NCBI GenBank assembly: GCA_963969345.1
Contig: OZ017766.1
Span: forward strand, 6,758,001 to 6,822,000
Length of the DNA: 64,000 nt
From: Turbatrix aceti
Lineage: Eukaryota; Nematoda; Chromadorea; Rhabditida; Panagrolaimidae
Direction: 5' to 3'
The notes beneath the pieces were generated by a model. That model saw nothing but the letters and a program-made list of their open reading frames with translations. It was not told the origin of the DNA and did not search any database. This document shows, in pieces, positions 23,180 to 34,790 of this stretch. The position numbers were made by a program, and so were the translations under genes. Position 1 is the stretch's first letter, and each line of letters starts with the position of its first letter.

Positions 23180-23490
23180 TTTAATGAAATGATAATTTTA
23201 GTTCCAAAACATGCAAAAGATGATTTTAAACAAAAAAATATATCGTTGTAGGAGAAAATATTGCAAAACTTCGTATCGTAAAAAAAAGTAACAAAATTCG
23301 AGCGGAAAATGTTACTTTTGAGTCAAAAGTTTCGGAACGAAAATTCCAAAACCAATCGTTTTAGAATTTTCGTTGCGAAACTTTTGATACAGAAGTAACA
23401 TTTTTTGCTTGGATTTTGTTACTTTTTACGATATGATATTTTTTTCCAAAACGATACTCTTTTTGTCGTTTTTTTGGGGCTTTCTGTGTG
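23180..23490. mobile_element. Family G fold-back element, full palindrome
   Basis: The left half (ATATCGTTGTAGG, AAAGTAACAAAATTCGAGC, ATGTTACTTTTGAGTC, GGAACGAAAATTCC) is mirrored by the right half (GGAATTTTCGT equivalents, GATACAGAAGTAACATTTTT, GGATTTTGTTACTTTTTACG), centred near 23363. Arms are about 140 bp. It lies in the divergent spacer between NDUFA7 and SCLY. Confidence 0.75.
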
Positions 23491-23765
23491 TGTCTCAATT
23501 TCAATGTTATCATTTTTTTTTTCCTACTGTCCGTTTTTTAGTACGAGTCGGACATTGACCAGCCCGGGCCGGGCTCTGTCTGGTAAATAATTTAAAATTA
23601 GGCCTTTTTGTTTGGGCTCGTGCGCGGATGTTTTCAAAAAACATCCGTTGATCATCTGAAAAGCTTGATGTGCTCGGGTGACGAACATTGCAAGCCATTA
23701 CATTGCAGCCAGTCTGCCCTGATTGTAATATTACATAGTCTGGCCGACGATGATGTGAAGCGCGC

Positions 23766-23806
23766 CGACCACGACCCACGACCACGACCACGACCGCGGC
23801 CACGGT
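23766..23806. repeat. ACGACC microsatellite
   Basis: A short run of CCACGACC/ACGACC units (CGACCACGACCCACGACC and so on) upstream of SCLY. Confidence 0.7.
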
Positions 23807-23990
23807 CATCACGAGTTCCTATCACAAGCGAGAAAAAAAAGGAGAGAAAAGACAGAGAGAGAGCTCGATCTCCTGCCGTTCACTGTCATTCTTCTGTCCT
23901 TTCCTGGCCTCCTGTCTGTTTGCCTGTCACGACGCAGCACATCGAATCTTTTTTTTACCATTTTCTCCCCCATTGATCGGTCAGAAAAAA

Positions 23991-26164
23991 ATGTCGGAAA
24001 AATCGAAATCGAATTACGAAACCGATATTATCTACGCTGACCACAACGCGACGACCCCGATGACGCCTGTTGCAATCGAGGAAGTAACCAAGCTTCTGGG
24101 CCTCCTCGGCAACCCCAGCTCGAGTCACGTCTTTGGTCGCAAGGCGAAAGCGCTCCTCGAAGATTACCGGCTCCGGATCGCGATGCTGCTCAACGTCGAG
24201 CCCGGCGGAGTGGTATTCATGTCTGGCGGCACGGAAGTCAACAATTCGGTCATACACGTCGCGATTCAGCGATACATGTCGCTCTACGTCGGCGCCAAGC
24301 CGTACGTCATCACTTCCAAGATGGAGCATCCATCGGTGCTCAAGTTCCTCGACGAACTCGCTGCTAAAAAAATTATTGGTGAGCTTTGGCTTTTTTGGTT
24401 TGCCCGACCTTCAAAATAAAAAAAAGCAGTAAAAAACTGTTTTTTGGGTAAGAAACGGTGAATAATAGTTCAAAAACAAAAAAATCTTACCTTACGATAA
24501 AAAAAGTAACGTTCGTTTTGAAATTTTCGTTGCGAAACTCTGGACACAAAAGTAACATTTTTTGCTCGGATTTTGTTACTTTTTGTGATGCACAAGTTTT
24601 ACGATATTTTTTTCAAAAAACGACAATTTTTTGGGCTTTCTTGGGTTTTCTGACCCGGCAAAAGCTATAAAATTGTCATGTTTTCTCAAACTGATAAAAA
24701 AAACGTAAAACAACTAATTTTTGGGTGAATAACAGTGAATGATTTTTCAAAGATCATAAAAAATATCAGTTACGTCAGTTTTTTTCAAAACCCCGATTTT
24801 TAGAAATCCTTTTCCTGCCCATCAACCCAAGAACTGGTATCATCGAGTACGAGCATATCACCGTCGAGACCCTCCTCCACACCGCCCTCATCACGCTTCA
24901 GACCGCGAATAATGAAACTGGCGTCATTCAACCGGTCGCTCAGGCTTTCGGTTAGTTTTTTTTTAATTCGAAAAATATTTTTTATAATCGAAATGTTATA
25001 ATTTTGAGACTACCTAATGAATCTCCTGGAAGAAGAAGACGCCACCTACCGCCCGGTCTATCACAACGATGCGAGCCAGAGCATCGGCAAGACAGAGGTC
25101 TACGTATACGATGTGATTACGGTAACTGGTCACAAGTTTGGGGGTCCTCGCATCGGAGCCATGGTCGCGAGTTTCAACAAGAGCCCTGTTATTGAGGGCA
25201 TTCGTCGTTATCCGCTGTTTTATGGTGGTGGTCAGGAGAAGAATGCTCGATCGGGGTGAGTGCGGGTTGGGATTTTGGGCCAATTTGAAGATAAATATAA
25301 AAATGAATGTCGTTTTAGGAAAAAAATATCCTAAAACATGAATATCGTAATATAAGTAACGAAATCCAAAAAAACGTTACTTTAGTCGTCATAGTCTCGC
25401 AACGAAAATTCCAAAACGACGATTTTTTTATTTTTCAAAATATCAGTTTTGGAAAATATGACAATTTAGTATACTGCCTGGTCGAAAAAATCCAAGAAAG
25501 CCCAAAAAAATGTCAAAAAAGTATCGTTTTAGGAAAAAATATCGTAAAACTTATGTATCGTAAAAAAAGTAACAAAATCGAAGCAAAAAGTGTTACTTCG
25601 AAGTCGATGGTTTTGCGACGAAAATTCCAACGCGATCGTTACTCTTTTTTTGGAATTTTTTGATTTTTTGGTCCGTTTTTTCATTTTTTTTTAAATTTCG
25701 AGCTTTTTTTCAGAACCGAAAACCTTCCCATGATCGGCGGCCTCACCGTAGCCCTCGAATACGCGTTGTCCAACCTGTCAGAAATGAACAATGTCGGCAA
25801 AATGCGAGATTCCCTGGAAAAAGAGCTGAGGCTGAAGACCGGTGCCATGTCGTACTTTTCCTTCTACGAACGTCTCCCCAACACGGCGAGCATTACCTTC
25901 CCCGGTCTCCCGAAGACCGCTAACGACCTCCTGGATTCGTGTGCTGATACTTTCGTCGCCAGCACGGGAGCTGCCTGTCATTCCGGGGAAACGACGGCTC
26001 CGAGTGGCCTCTTGGCATGCGGCCTCAATGATCGGGACGCGTGCCGGACTATTCGGTTTAGCCTGAGTCGTTATAATACGACGGAGGAGGTCGAGAAAAT
26101 TGTTGCCGCGGTTTCGAAGGCTGTAAAGGCTCAGGAAGAGGAACACGGGGCCGAAGAAGCATGA
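23991..26164 (+). CDS. SCLY: Selenocysteine lyase
   Basis: A PLP enzyme that breaks L-selenocysteine into alanine and selenide (cysteine desulfurase-like, class V aminotransferase fold), cytosolic. Exons 23991-24378, 24804-24950, 25009-25255 and 25714-26164 give 410 residues; human SCLY is about 445. Motifs in order: DHNATTPM near the N-terminus, SGGTEVNN, EHPSV, NNETGVIQP, HNDASQSIGK, the PLP lysine in TGHKFGGPRIGA (K221), GGGQEKNARSGTEN, and the catalytic cysteine in STGAACHSG (C349). The GAACHS context and the overall match favour SCLY over mitochondrial NFS1; no transit peptide is seen. The exon 3 acceptor is an atypical TTTTGAG. Introns 1 and 3 carry family G repeats. Confidence 0.9.
24430..24680. 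repeat. Family G repeat in SCLY intron 1
   Basis: Contains TTTTCGTTGCGAAACTCTGG, AAAGTAACATTTTTTGC, GATTTTGTTACTTTTTG and GGGCTTTCTTGGGTTTTCTG, i.e. the right half-element. Confidence 0.7.
25310..25670. repeat. Two family G half-elements in SCLY intron 3
   Basis: Two direct copies (about 25312-25420 and 25500-25650) share TATCGTTTTAGGAAAAA, GTAACAAAATC and TTGCGACGAAAATTCC. They account for most of this intron. Confidence 0.7.
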
Positions 26165-26349
26165 TCGACCCTGGCAAAATGCCATTTTGGCAATGAACAA
26201 CACCGCGAGTTCCGAAAATGCGGTTTGTCCCTTTTTTGGATTCCACGGTGCTCGATTTTTCATTTTTAACGACGTATCACATTTTGTAACCTAAAAAAAC
26301 ACGGTTTTTTATAAATAAGACCGTATTCGTATATATTTATCTCTTTGAT

Positions 26350-26560
26350 GTCGCTTTTTATCAGTTTTGGAAAACATGACAATTTTGTTAAATGTGCCGG
26401 ATAAAAAAACGACAAAAAAAATATCGTTTTAGGAAAAATATCGTAAAACTTATGTGTCGTAAAAAAGTAACAAAATCCGTGAAAAAAATGTTACTTTTTG
26501 CTTGTCAACGGTTTCGCAACGAAAATCTCGAAACTATAGTAGTTATCTTTGTTTTCTTTT
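26350..26560. repeat. Family G half-element downstream of SCLY
   Basis: Same motifs (ATATCGTTTTAGGAAAAATA, AAAGTAACAAAATCCG, TTTCGCAACGAAAAT) between the SCLY stop and the 3' end of the convergent nitrobindin gene. Confidence 0.7.
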
Positions 26561-26761
26561 TTGTCGTACAATTTTTGCAAACGGTGCTCGATTTTTTTTA
26601 AATTTTTGTTCGTAGGAATCTCTTTATTATCACGAATTATTAGTCAACGACGAACGCTTTTCTACTAGTAGAACTGCAAAATGTACAAACATGACACGCT
26701 TCTCGAATCGGGTTGATTTCGGCTCGCGAAATGGCACAAATCCTTTTCCCTGGCCCGGCAC

Positions 26762-28276
26762 TCAGGGGAAGATTTTGGTATAGCCTAAAAAATTTGAAAA
26801 AAAAATTTTGACCAAAAACCCAAAAAAAAGTCAAAAACGAACGGATAAAAGTGTGTTCACGCATGCCATGGGTCAACGTGGACATGTCGAGTTTGGCCTG
26901 GAGAGTCCTGTGATCGAGCAGAGTCCATTCACGGATCAGCTGAAATTGACATGTTCAAAAATGAAAAACAGACGTCCAAAAAAAACTCACATCATGAACC
27001 GGAAGATCCCGGCTAAAGCTGATCCTTCCAATGTCGACGAGTCTGAAACGAATACGGTTGCGTTCGACGGGGCCTTCCTCGACGGTGACGAAGCCATTGT
27101 TCATGACTGTTGTTAGGGCAGCGATGTTGGAGTCGGGAGAGACCGTGATGTAGCCGGTTTCGCTGTGCAGTTCGTCGCGGTCGTTGATGCCCCACGCGAA
27201 GGCTCTGGAAAGAATTTCGTTTTGAGACTTGATAAATGTTTGTCTTGCAACGAAAAGTATATTTTGCTGCGGGAAATGGTATTTTGCATGAGTACGATCT
27301 TTTACGGTACTTTGAACATGGTAACGGTATTATGAGTTTTTCTCGCAACGAAATACACATTTCGCTGCAGGACATGCTTCTTTGCATGAGTACGACCTTT
27401 TTTACGGTATCTTTATCTCTGCGCGCATGGTAACGGTATTTTGAAAAAAAACGTATGTCTTGCAACGAAAAGCGCTTTTCGCTACAAAAAATGCTTCTTC
27501 GCACGAAATACAATATTTTTTACGATACTTTGTGCACGGAATCTTAAAAGTACACTTTCCCATGTTCAATACACCTTTTTTTGTAAAACAAAGCAAACGT
27601 GCATATCTTTATGCGTCTCGCCCGAGTTGAACTTGTTTCCTACAGCGACGGCGTGTTTATGACTGCCGCCTTACACGCTAGGGACAGTGCAGTGGAACAC
27701 ACGTAAACCACGAAATTGAACCGATCGTGGTTCACCTGCCGAGCGGTGCGGTGCGCGGAAGTGGTTCTACGACCAGAAAAAATAACAACAAAAGACAGTG
27801 AAATAAAGCAACGTGGCCACTTACGTATAGTTGATGGCCTTCACCGCCGTGATGTGCGAATCAGCGAGACTGAGTTCTATCTGTTCGCCGTAGGTGAACT
27901 TTGGAATAGTCGGGAAAATGGCCTTTCCACCGTGCTCGGAACGCCAGATGCCGATGAGCCAAGATATGGGCTGGAGATGGCTGGGAACATTTCGGACGTC
28001 GTATTCTGCAAAAAATGGGGGGTTTGGGTGGAATAAAAGGTCTCGAAGGGAAAATAACAAAAAAATAGGCTTACTGGCCGGCAGGTAACTGCAGATGCCG
28101 CAGGACCGGTGACAACTCCGCTGGATGTATTCAGTAGTGTCGCAGAGGTTTTTGTCAGAAGCGACCCAGTCCGGACAATTGAAGTTTTCATCTTTGCAGT
28201 CCTCACTGCCCGCTGCCCGAACAAAAGTGTGGAGGGCGATCGTGAAGATGATGAACAGGGAAAGAATGAGTTTCAT
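26762..28276 (-). CDS. Secreted ShKT plus nitrobindin-like (THAP4 heme-binding) protein
   Basis: Exons (minus) 28276-28075, 28005-27825, 27204-26991, 26939-26843 and 26784-26762 give 238 residues. Residues 1-22 are a signal peptide. Cysteines 27, 34, 45, 55, 59 and 62 form a six-cysteine ShKT domain. From about 70 on the protein matches the nitrobindin/THAP4 C-terminal beta-barrel: LQPISWLIGIWRSEHGGKAI, FPTIPKFTYGEQIE, then AFAWGINDRDELHSETGYI, and a C-terminal RYTKIFP that appears only when the 23-base last exon is joined. Family members bind ferric heme and react with NO or peroxynitrite; whether this one keeps the heme ligand was not checked. The ShKT module and signal peptide imply an extracellular role. 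The donor of intron 4 is GTTCGT. Intron 2 holds a tandem repeat. Confidence 0.85.
27240..27560. repeat. Tandem repeat in nitrobindin-gene intron
   Basis: About two and a half units of 100-120 bp, each with TGCAACGAAA, a GCATGAGTACGA segment, TTTTACGGTA and CATGGTAACGGTATT. The unit itself contains inverted pieces. Confidence 0.7.
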
Positions 28277-30189
28277 GACTGACTGAAAAAAAAAGTTGGG
28301 GACCTTGATGGATTTCAAAAACGTGGAATATAGGAATTTTGGGGATAAAAGTTGATGAATGGCACTTGGAAGCCCAAAAAGACAATTTTAAGTATGTACA
28401 TTCAACGAAGAAAAAAAACAAGAAAAAAAAAGTTTGCCTGACCGCGAAAAAAGCAAAGCGACTGCCAGCCAAGTGAATGGGCCGTGTAACAGGTAGGAAA
28501 ACGACTCAGAAAACTCCTACGTGGGCCCTCAAGCGTCTCTCCACGGTGCTCAAACCGGTCGGACATGCATGCAATCGCCTGCCTGCGCCTTCCCCTAACG
28601 ATGTTGATTAGATTATCGAAAGTGTCTCATATTACATTATACCCACCTACCACCCGGACCACGACCATGGCCATGGCCGTGCACGGCCAAAGAATCTAGC
28701 GTGTAATTAAACTAGGCGGGCGTTCGTTCGTTTATTCGTTCGATTCAACGAATGAACGATCGTCGACGTCAACAACCTGGTTACCTGTCCTAGCTGGATG
28801 GACGCTAGGGTGAGGTAATAATTGGGCCTCAAGGGCAAACCTATTTGCTTAGACCCTGGGGCGTTAATTTGACTTTTTGGATCACCGCACACCCAGTTTT
28901 TTTTCCCTTTTTTCTTTCTGGAGGACAAAAATGAAGGTGAAAGCGTGCGTAAATTGTCGAAAGTACATACATCCCAAAAATGAACATCACCCCACCGGTA
29001 ACACAACACTCGTAATAAATATTTAAAAATAAATGCATACATTTACGTCCACGGAAAAGGAAAAGGAAAATACTCAAATCGCGGTCAAAGAAGGAAAGGT
29101 GCGTGAAAAGAAAGGAAAAAGCGTCGAAGTGAGAAGATCTTCTTCTTCTTCTCCTTGTTCTTATTTTTCGAGCGTCAATAATCATAACATCCAGCCAACC
29201 AGCCGAGCAAATTGAATTGAATCGATGATCCCCATCCATCCACTGAAAAAGTCTCGACTCACATGAGACGAGCCGACGTACCAAATAAGTATGTATCTAC
29301 ATAAACTGGTCACTCCTTGCTGCCTGCCCACACCCGGGAGGAGGTGACAGGAACACCGGATCAATCCACGTGAATGAATGTGAATTCCGTTGTCAGATGC
29401 CGCGAATGATAAGCACTCTGACAACGCTAGACATACGATTTTCCGGCGCAAACAAAAAACCAGAGGCACAAGTGACGAATTTGTTCTCGGGTACCCGATT
29501 TGAACATGAAAAATTACGGATTCGGATTCCTAAAAAACCGAAATCACAATCTTTATCACTGAAATAACGATTTTTAACCCAGAAAAACGAAAAAAAGTAC
29601 ACATTTTCGCTTCAAGAGCCCATATAGGCCGTATAGTCCGGGTCTCCGAAAATTCTGGGTCCCGTCGAGAAATTTTCAAACCAGCCCGAAAATCCGTTCA
29701 AAAGCCCAAAAAAACCGTAAAAAGTACAACTTTTTAATGAACCGTAACAAAGTACAATATTTTCGCTTCGAGAGTCAATATAAGTCCAACAATCCCAAAA
29801 TTCGGGTTATCGTCACGAAAACTTCGAATCAGCTTCAAATTTTCGCTACGGGACCAAATCGTCTTTCGAAGCGAAAATTTGTACTTTTTACGTTTTTTTT
29901 TTACTATTTGAACTTCAAATAGGCTTCTGCTTTACGAAAAAAAATCCGCCAAGAACTTGAGATTTACAAAATTTACACATTGCTGACAGTTGCACAAAAC
30001 TGAGAAGTATGAATATAGTTAAGAAGAGAATTGGTGAATACCCTCGACGGCGCTCACGTGCCGACGACTAACAAGGATCGGGGATCGGATGGGAGGTGGT
30101 GGGTGGAACTCATGACACAGAGCGTTCGGTTGTTTGTTTCGTGGGATCAGTGAAGATCAATCAGTCGACTAATAGTTCACACTCACAAA
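28277..30189. other. Intergenic region between nitrobindin-like and LEPROT genes
   Basis: No supported gene. It includes a palindromic GACCATGGCCATGGCC stretch near 28665, AT-rich sequence, and a pair of diverged inverted pieces at about 29590-29900 (GTACAATATTTTCGCTTCG facing CGAAGCGAAAATTTGTAC) that look like an old fold-back element. Confidence 0.5.
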
Positions 30190-31007
30190 TCAGTAGAGCG
30201 GGGCGCCCCAGCCGTTGTCCTCCGAGTTGTAGTAGAAATAGGCGACGATGGTGCCGAAAATGAGCGTGGAAGCGAGTGTCGAGAAGACGAATGCCGATAC
30301 TGCGATCTGAAAATTTGAGAAAATGTACGTAAATTATTGGTAAAAATGAACGTAAAACAGTTGAAAATAAGAAAAATCAAAATTTCAGAAAATTGAACGT
30401 AAACCAACGAAAAACTGGACCATTTTGAGAAAAATGAACGTAAAACAGTTCAAAATAGGATAAATTTGCAAAATTGAACGTATAAACCATTTTTGAGTAT
30501 AAAAAACGAAAGTTTAATAAAAACTCACAATTCCGGCGTGTGCCAAGACCGCTGGCAGCAAAAGCGCGCTCATAACGATGCCGGTAGTGATGAAAATGGC
30601 AAATTCCATCGAAGATGACGTCGTCGTCGAATCGTACGACAGCCTACGCGCCAGAGCGGTCGGCATCGGGGAGAGAATGTAGAAGACTACGACGAACAGT
30701 GGCCAGAATGACCTGAAAGAACGCCAAAAGTCGACGTAATCCACTTTTTTATTAAAACCAAAAAAACAACTTACTTGTGCTCCGGCATGACGCATCCGAC
30801 GATGAGAGCCGTGAATCCGAGCACGCTCGACAGTGACAGACCGACGACAGCTGCATAAATGTGACCAATATCAGAGTGCATAGTTTATAACGGATTCAAT
30901 AAAAACCACAGACATGTCAGTCAATGATTTTTTTATTGTGTTATGGAATTATGCAAAAAACCAGTGTGAAAAAAACGAAAAAAAAACATACCTTTCATTC
31001 CAGTCAT
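30190..31007 (-). CDS. VPS55/LEPROT: LEPROT/Vps55 family endosomal membrane protein
   Basis: Exons (minus) 31007-30992, 30850-30775, 30712-30529 and 30306-30190 give 130 residues, the family's usual length. Four hydrophobic segments are present. Diagnostic motifs are [20 protein letters not shown] and [18 protein letters not shown] followed by FFTTGIV-like [13 protein letters not shown]. In yeast Vps55 acts in late-endosome to vacuole sorting; animal LEPROT proteins affect surface levels of receptors. The first exon encodes only MTGMK, mirroring the family's short N-terminus (MAGVKA in vertebrates). An inverted-repeat element begins 135 bases upstream of the start. Confidence 0.9.
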
Positions 31008-31141
31008 TCTGATCGATGCGTAAGTAAATTAAACAGCAAATGTACAATAAACTGGTAATAAAGCGGGGCTCAAAGGCAAATGAACCAAAGCAAAAACTCG
31101 TGGACAACTTTCCAAAAACGGCGATGACGGCGGCGTATGAC

Positions 31142-32249
31142 CACACTAAGGAGACAACCTCCCGACACGAAAGCGCGTGCGCACTTTTTCTTGTTTTTTC
31201 GAAAGTGATGTCTCTTTGTCGGCATTTCTTGCATATTCATATATTTTTCTTAGTTTTGCCATTCTCCATTCTTATCAAGCTCAGTCAGACGATTCTATAC
31301 CATTTTCAACTCAGGTTATAACTTGTCGGAGAAATCTGCTACATTGCGATGAAAATGCCTATTTTTTACCATTATTTTGGATCCGCTTTCAAAATTCTGA
31401 ACAGGAATTCACGTTTTCTCAATTTAGCGACCTGCCCCCTACCCATAACTCGGATTTCGGCCCATAGCGGAGTTTCTAGCGCCCCCAGCATTTATGAAGA
31501 GGGCGATTTTATTATGTCGCCTCTGACGTCTGTTGTCGAAATGATCCGAGTACATCGATATCGCTCCAAATGCATCTCAACCTACTAATTTGTTCCCCTA
31601 GGTGTCAAAAAACACAAAAATAAGCAATACTTCACTTCCAAAAGTAGGCTAAAAACGAGGCAGATCAATGGTAGAACAGGGAACATTGTGCGTGTTATGT
31701 GCGCGTAGTGTTCCCTAACGGTTTTGACGGTGTAAAATATATCACAGGTTTACGAGCTCCAACGTTGCGATGGTAGTTTACTTTTTTGTTTTTTAGCATC
31801 AGGGGGTTCAAATTAGTCAGGTAAGGCACAATTGGTCTAAAAACTTTTTACTACAATGATTCCGGTGTCAGACGTCAGAGCCGACATAATAAAATCGTCC
31901 TCTTCATAAATGCTGGGGGCGCTAGAAACTCCGCTATGGGCCGAAATCCGAGTTATGGGTAGGGGGCAGGTCGCTAAATTGAGAAAACGTGAATTCCTGT
32001 TCAGAATTTTGAAAGCGGATCCAAAATAACGGTAAAAAATGGGCATTTTCATCGCATTGTAGCAGATTTCTCCGACAAGTTATAACCTGAGTTGAAAATG
32101 GTATAGAATCGTCTGACTGAGCTTGATAAGAATGGAGAATGGCAAAACTAAGAAAAATATATGAATATGCAAGAAATGCCGACAAAGAGACATCACTTTC
32201 GAAAAAGTGCGCACGCGCTTTCGTGTCGGGAGGTTGTCTCCTTAGTGTG
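31142..32249. mobile_element. Large inverted-repeat element (about 390-bp arms)
   Basis: Arms 31142-31537 and 31866-32249 are inverted copies at roughly 98% by eye, starting CACACTAAGGAGACAACC and ending in its complement, around a 328-bp spacer. The left arm has about ten extra bases (TTTCTTGTT) near 31190. Arms carry matching short ORFs only because they are repeats. No transposase is visible; no clear target duplication was found. It sits in the presumed LEPROT promoter region. Confidence 0.9.
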
Positions 32250-32499
32250 ACCAACCAAAGTGAACAACTTTGCACTGAGAACACTATGCAAACAAAGTGG
32301 TCTCTGTTTAATTAGAGTGCGTGTAAATTGAACGGACGGGTGCGCGCGTAAGATGCGTGACCGGGGGCTTGGCTAGACCCTGGGATAACCAGAAAGTTTG
32401 TTTTATATTTGTAAAGCAATTTGTTGCACTTGTTGACTGTTAAACTTAATAAAACACTTACAGGAGCAAACGTAAAGCAACGTAAAAATTTGTAAAATT

Positions 32500-32851
32500 T
32501 TCCAAAATTTATCAAAAATATCAAAAAAACAGGTTTTCAGAGAAAAAAAACGGCGAATAATTTCAAAGAATAAAAAAAATTTTATCTTACGCTAAGAAAG
32601 TATCGATAGTTATGGAATTTTCGTTGCGAAACTCGTGACGCAAAAGTAACATTTTTTACTTGAATTTTGTTACTTTTTTTACGATACATAAGTTTTACGA
32701 TATTTTATCCTGAAATGACACTTTTTTGTTGTTTTTTGTGCATTTTTAGGTTTTTCGACCTCGCAGGACTACAGAATGCAACAAAATTGTCATATCTTTC
32801 AAAACTGATCAAAAACGTAAAAAAATTGGATTTTTCGATAAGAAACGATTT
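32500..32851. repeat. Family G repeat, interrupted
   Basis: Contains GGAATTTTCGTTGCGAAACT, AAAAGTAACATTTTTTAC and TTTTGTTACTTTTTTTACG. It is cut by the TIR element starting at 32860; the flank resumes at 33761. Confidence 0.65.
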
Positions 32852-32859
32852 GAAAAATT

Positions 32860-33752
32860 GGGTCTACTATACTTCAGCCCCCCATCGATTGCAGCAACGC
32901 CGCCTTGGGTTTTTTTAGAGCACAGCCCCCCATAGGAGTTTGATTATCCGTATGGAATAGCCCCCCATCTCATTTTTTGCACGCAGGAGTTTGATTATAC
33001 ATACAGAAGGGCCCCCCAGGTGTTTTGGTGTGGAGGTGTTTGAAAATTTGTATGAACTGCTTCCCATAGGAGTTTGATTATCCGTATGAAATAGCCCCCC
33101 ACTTCATTTTTTGCACGCAAGCATTTGATTATACATGGGTGTTGGGGGGCTATTGTATAGCTATAACAACCCCCAAATTTGCAAAATCTTATCCCTGAAT
33201 TTTTGTGTAAAAATTTGTATTCGTTGGACAGTCGTTGTTTTTGTTTCCTCTCTGTCGTCGATGCGGTAAAACCATGAGACTGTACAAAAATTCGTCTGCT
33301 GCGAATGGCTGCTGGGTATGTTTTTTGTGTTTATGGAAATTATGGGGGGCCAATGTAGCGCTACAACAGTCCCCCATTTGATGTGGGGGTCTGTTGTAGC
33401 GCTACAATGGCCCCCCATTTAATCTGGGGGACTGTTATAGCGCTACAACAGCCCCCCATATTTGAAAATTTGAATGAAAATAATTTGTATGGGGGGCTGT
33501 ATTCTAAAATATCCCGCGGGCTTATTTTTCAACGTGATGGGGGCTCAAAGTATAGTAGCGCCACGGCCGTATGGAACGACCCCCCATTTTCTCCTTAAAC
33601 ACGATATCCGTATGATAGAGCCCCCCACAGATGGGGGGCTCTATCATACGGATTTCCAAACTCATGTCGTCATTGATTTAAGGTGAAATGGGGGGCCAAA
33701 GTCCGAGCATGGGGGGTCAAAAGTCAGTGGGGGGCTGAAGTATAGTAGACCC
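32860..33752. mobile_element. 893-bp hAT-like non-autonomous TIR element
   Basis: Perfect 25-bp terminal inverted repeats starting GGGTCTACTATACTTC are present at 32860-32884 and 33728-33752. Both sides are flanked by GAAAAATT (32852-32859 and 33753-33760), an 8-bp target-site duplication typical of hAT or P elements. The interior is a dense set of CCCCCCAT/ATGGGGGG runs paired with TAGCGCTACA palindromes (e.g. 33340-33460). No transposase ORF. Confidence 0.9.
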
Positions 33753-34030
33753 GAAAAATTATTCCGCACGTATAAACCACCAACACTTTGTAATTACTCA
33801 TGTCTGAAGTCCGGTACTCACTTGTAATCATAAAAAACAATTGCTGAAGTTGTCATTCATCAAACTGTATTTCTCCCTTCGTTTGTATCGTTCCATGTAT
33901 TCTATCGTATCCAATCAACGTGACAAAAATAAGTTTATTGTTTTTGATGATCCATAAGCCACAAAAAGATCAAAATCAACGAAAACAGAGATTCGACGGA
34001 TGTAATATGTATTTATATTTTTATATACAA

Positions 34031-34343
34031 TTAATTGATGAATCGAACAGATCGACGACGGCGTCGACCAAACATCATGCCGTCCATGGCGCCGATCTGA
34101 GCTCCTTCCACGGCTCCGAGCATTGGATTACCGAACATCATGCCTTCGGTGGCTCCTGAAGCGTCAATCATGAAAATATGCACTCACAAAATTTTTTTTT
34201 AACATACCGACAGCAGCGCCGATTTCGGCACCCTGCATGGCTCCACCGTAACCCCAGCCTCCACCGTATCCCCCGTAACCACCCCACTGGGCTTTGGCAA
34301 AGATGGCGGCAGAGACGAGAAGCAGGAGAGCGAGAAACCGCAT
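34031..34343 (-). CDS. Secreted glycine-zipper peptide 1
   Basis: Exons 34343-34208 and 34155-34031 give 86 residues. The signal peptide MRFLALLLLVSAAIFAKA is followed by QWGGYGGYGGGWGYGGA and then a small-residue repeat (GAEIGAAVGATEG, GAVEGAQIGAMDG, each ending MMFG), ending in a basic tail with five arginines. The GxxxG spacing resembles glycine-zipper segments, which often pack in membranes or assemblies. The phase 1 intron falls in the same place as in the neighbour at 34791-35183, so the two are paralogs. An in-frame Met six codons upstream is possible but gives a poorer signal peptide. Function unknown; related Gly/Tyr-rich nematode peptides are induced in epidermis on infection. Confidence 0.8.
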
Positions 34344-34790
34344 GATTGTGTAAATGCACACAGGTGAGACAGGTGAATGTATCGGCGTTCGAGACGATAA
34401 CCGACCGCAAAACCGTTTTCCTTTTAAAGAAATTTTTTACGGGGCGTCTATAGACAATTGTTAATGAATGAACAACTTTGTTACGTCCCCCCCCCAAAAA
34501 TTCGCCGAAGATCATGACAGATAACAAAGGTGACACAGATGCCGCCAGCATCTATTATACTACTTTTTTGGGAGCACAAAGGGTCCATGTGGTGACAATG
34601 CTGTCTATAGACCACATGAATTACCTGTTTACCTGTTTACCTGTCTGCCGTACTTTGCCGAATTGTTAACAAACAATTTATTGTTTTTACCCTTTTTTTT
34701 CATCGTGACAATGCATGCGCCAGTCTATCAATCAGATTTTTTTCTTCATTGTGCAAACAAACAAATATGTACTATGTAAGTCTTTGTGAG

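Noticed and set aside
31349..32052. Matching ORFs MKMPIFYHYF... and MKMPIFYRYF... on opposite strands
   Set aside because: They are the two arms of one inverted repeat; no coding features, start context or domain.
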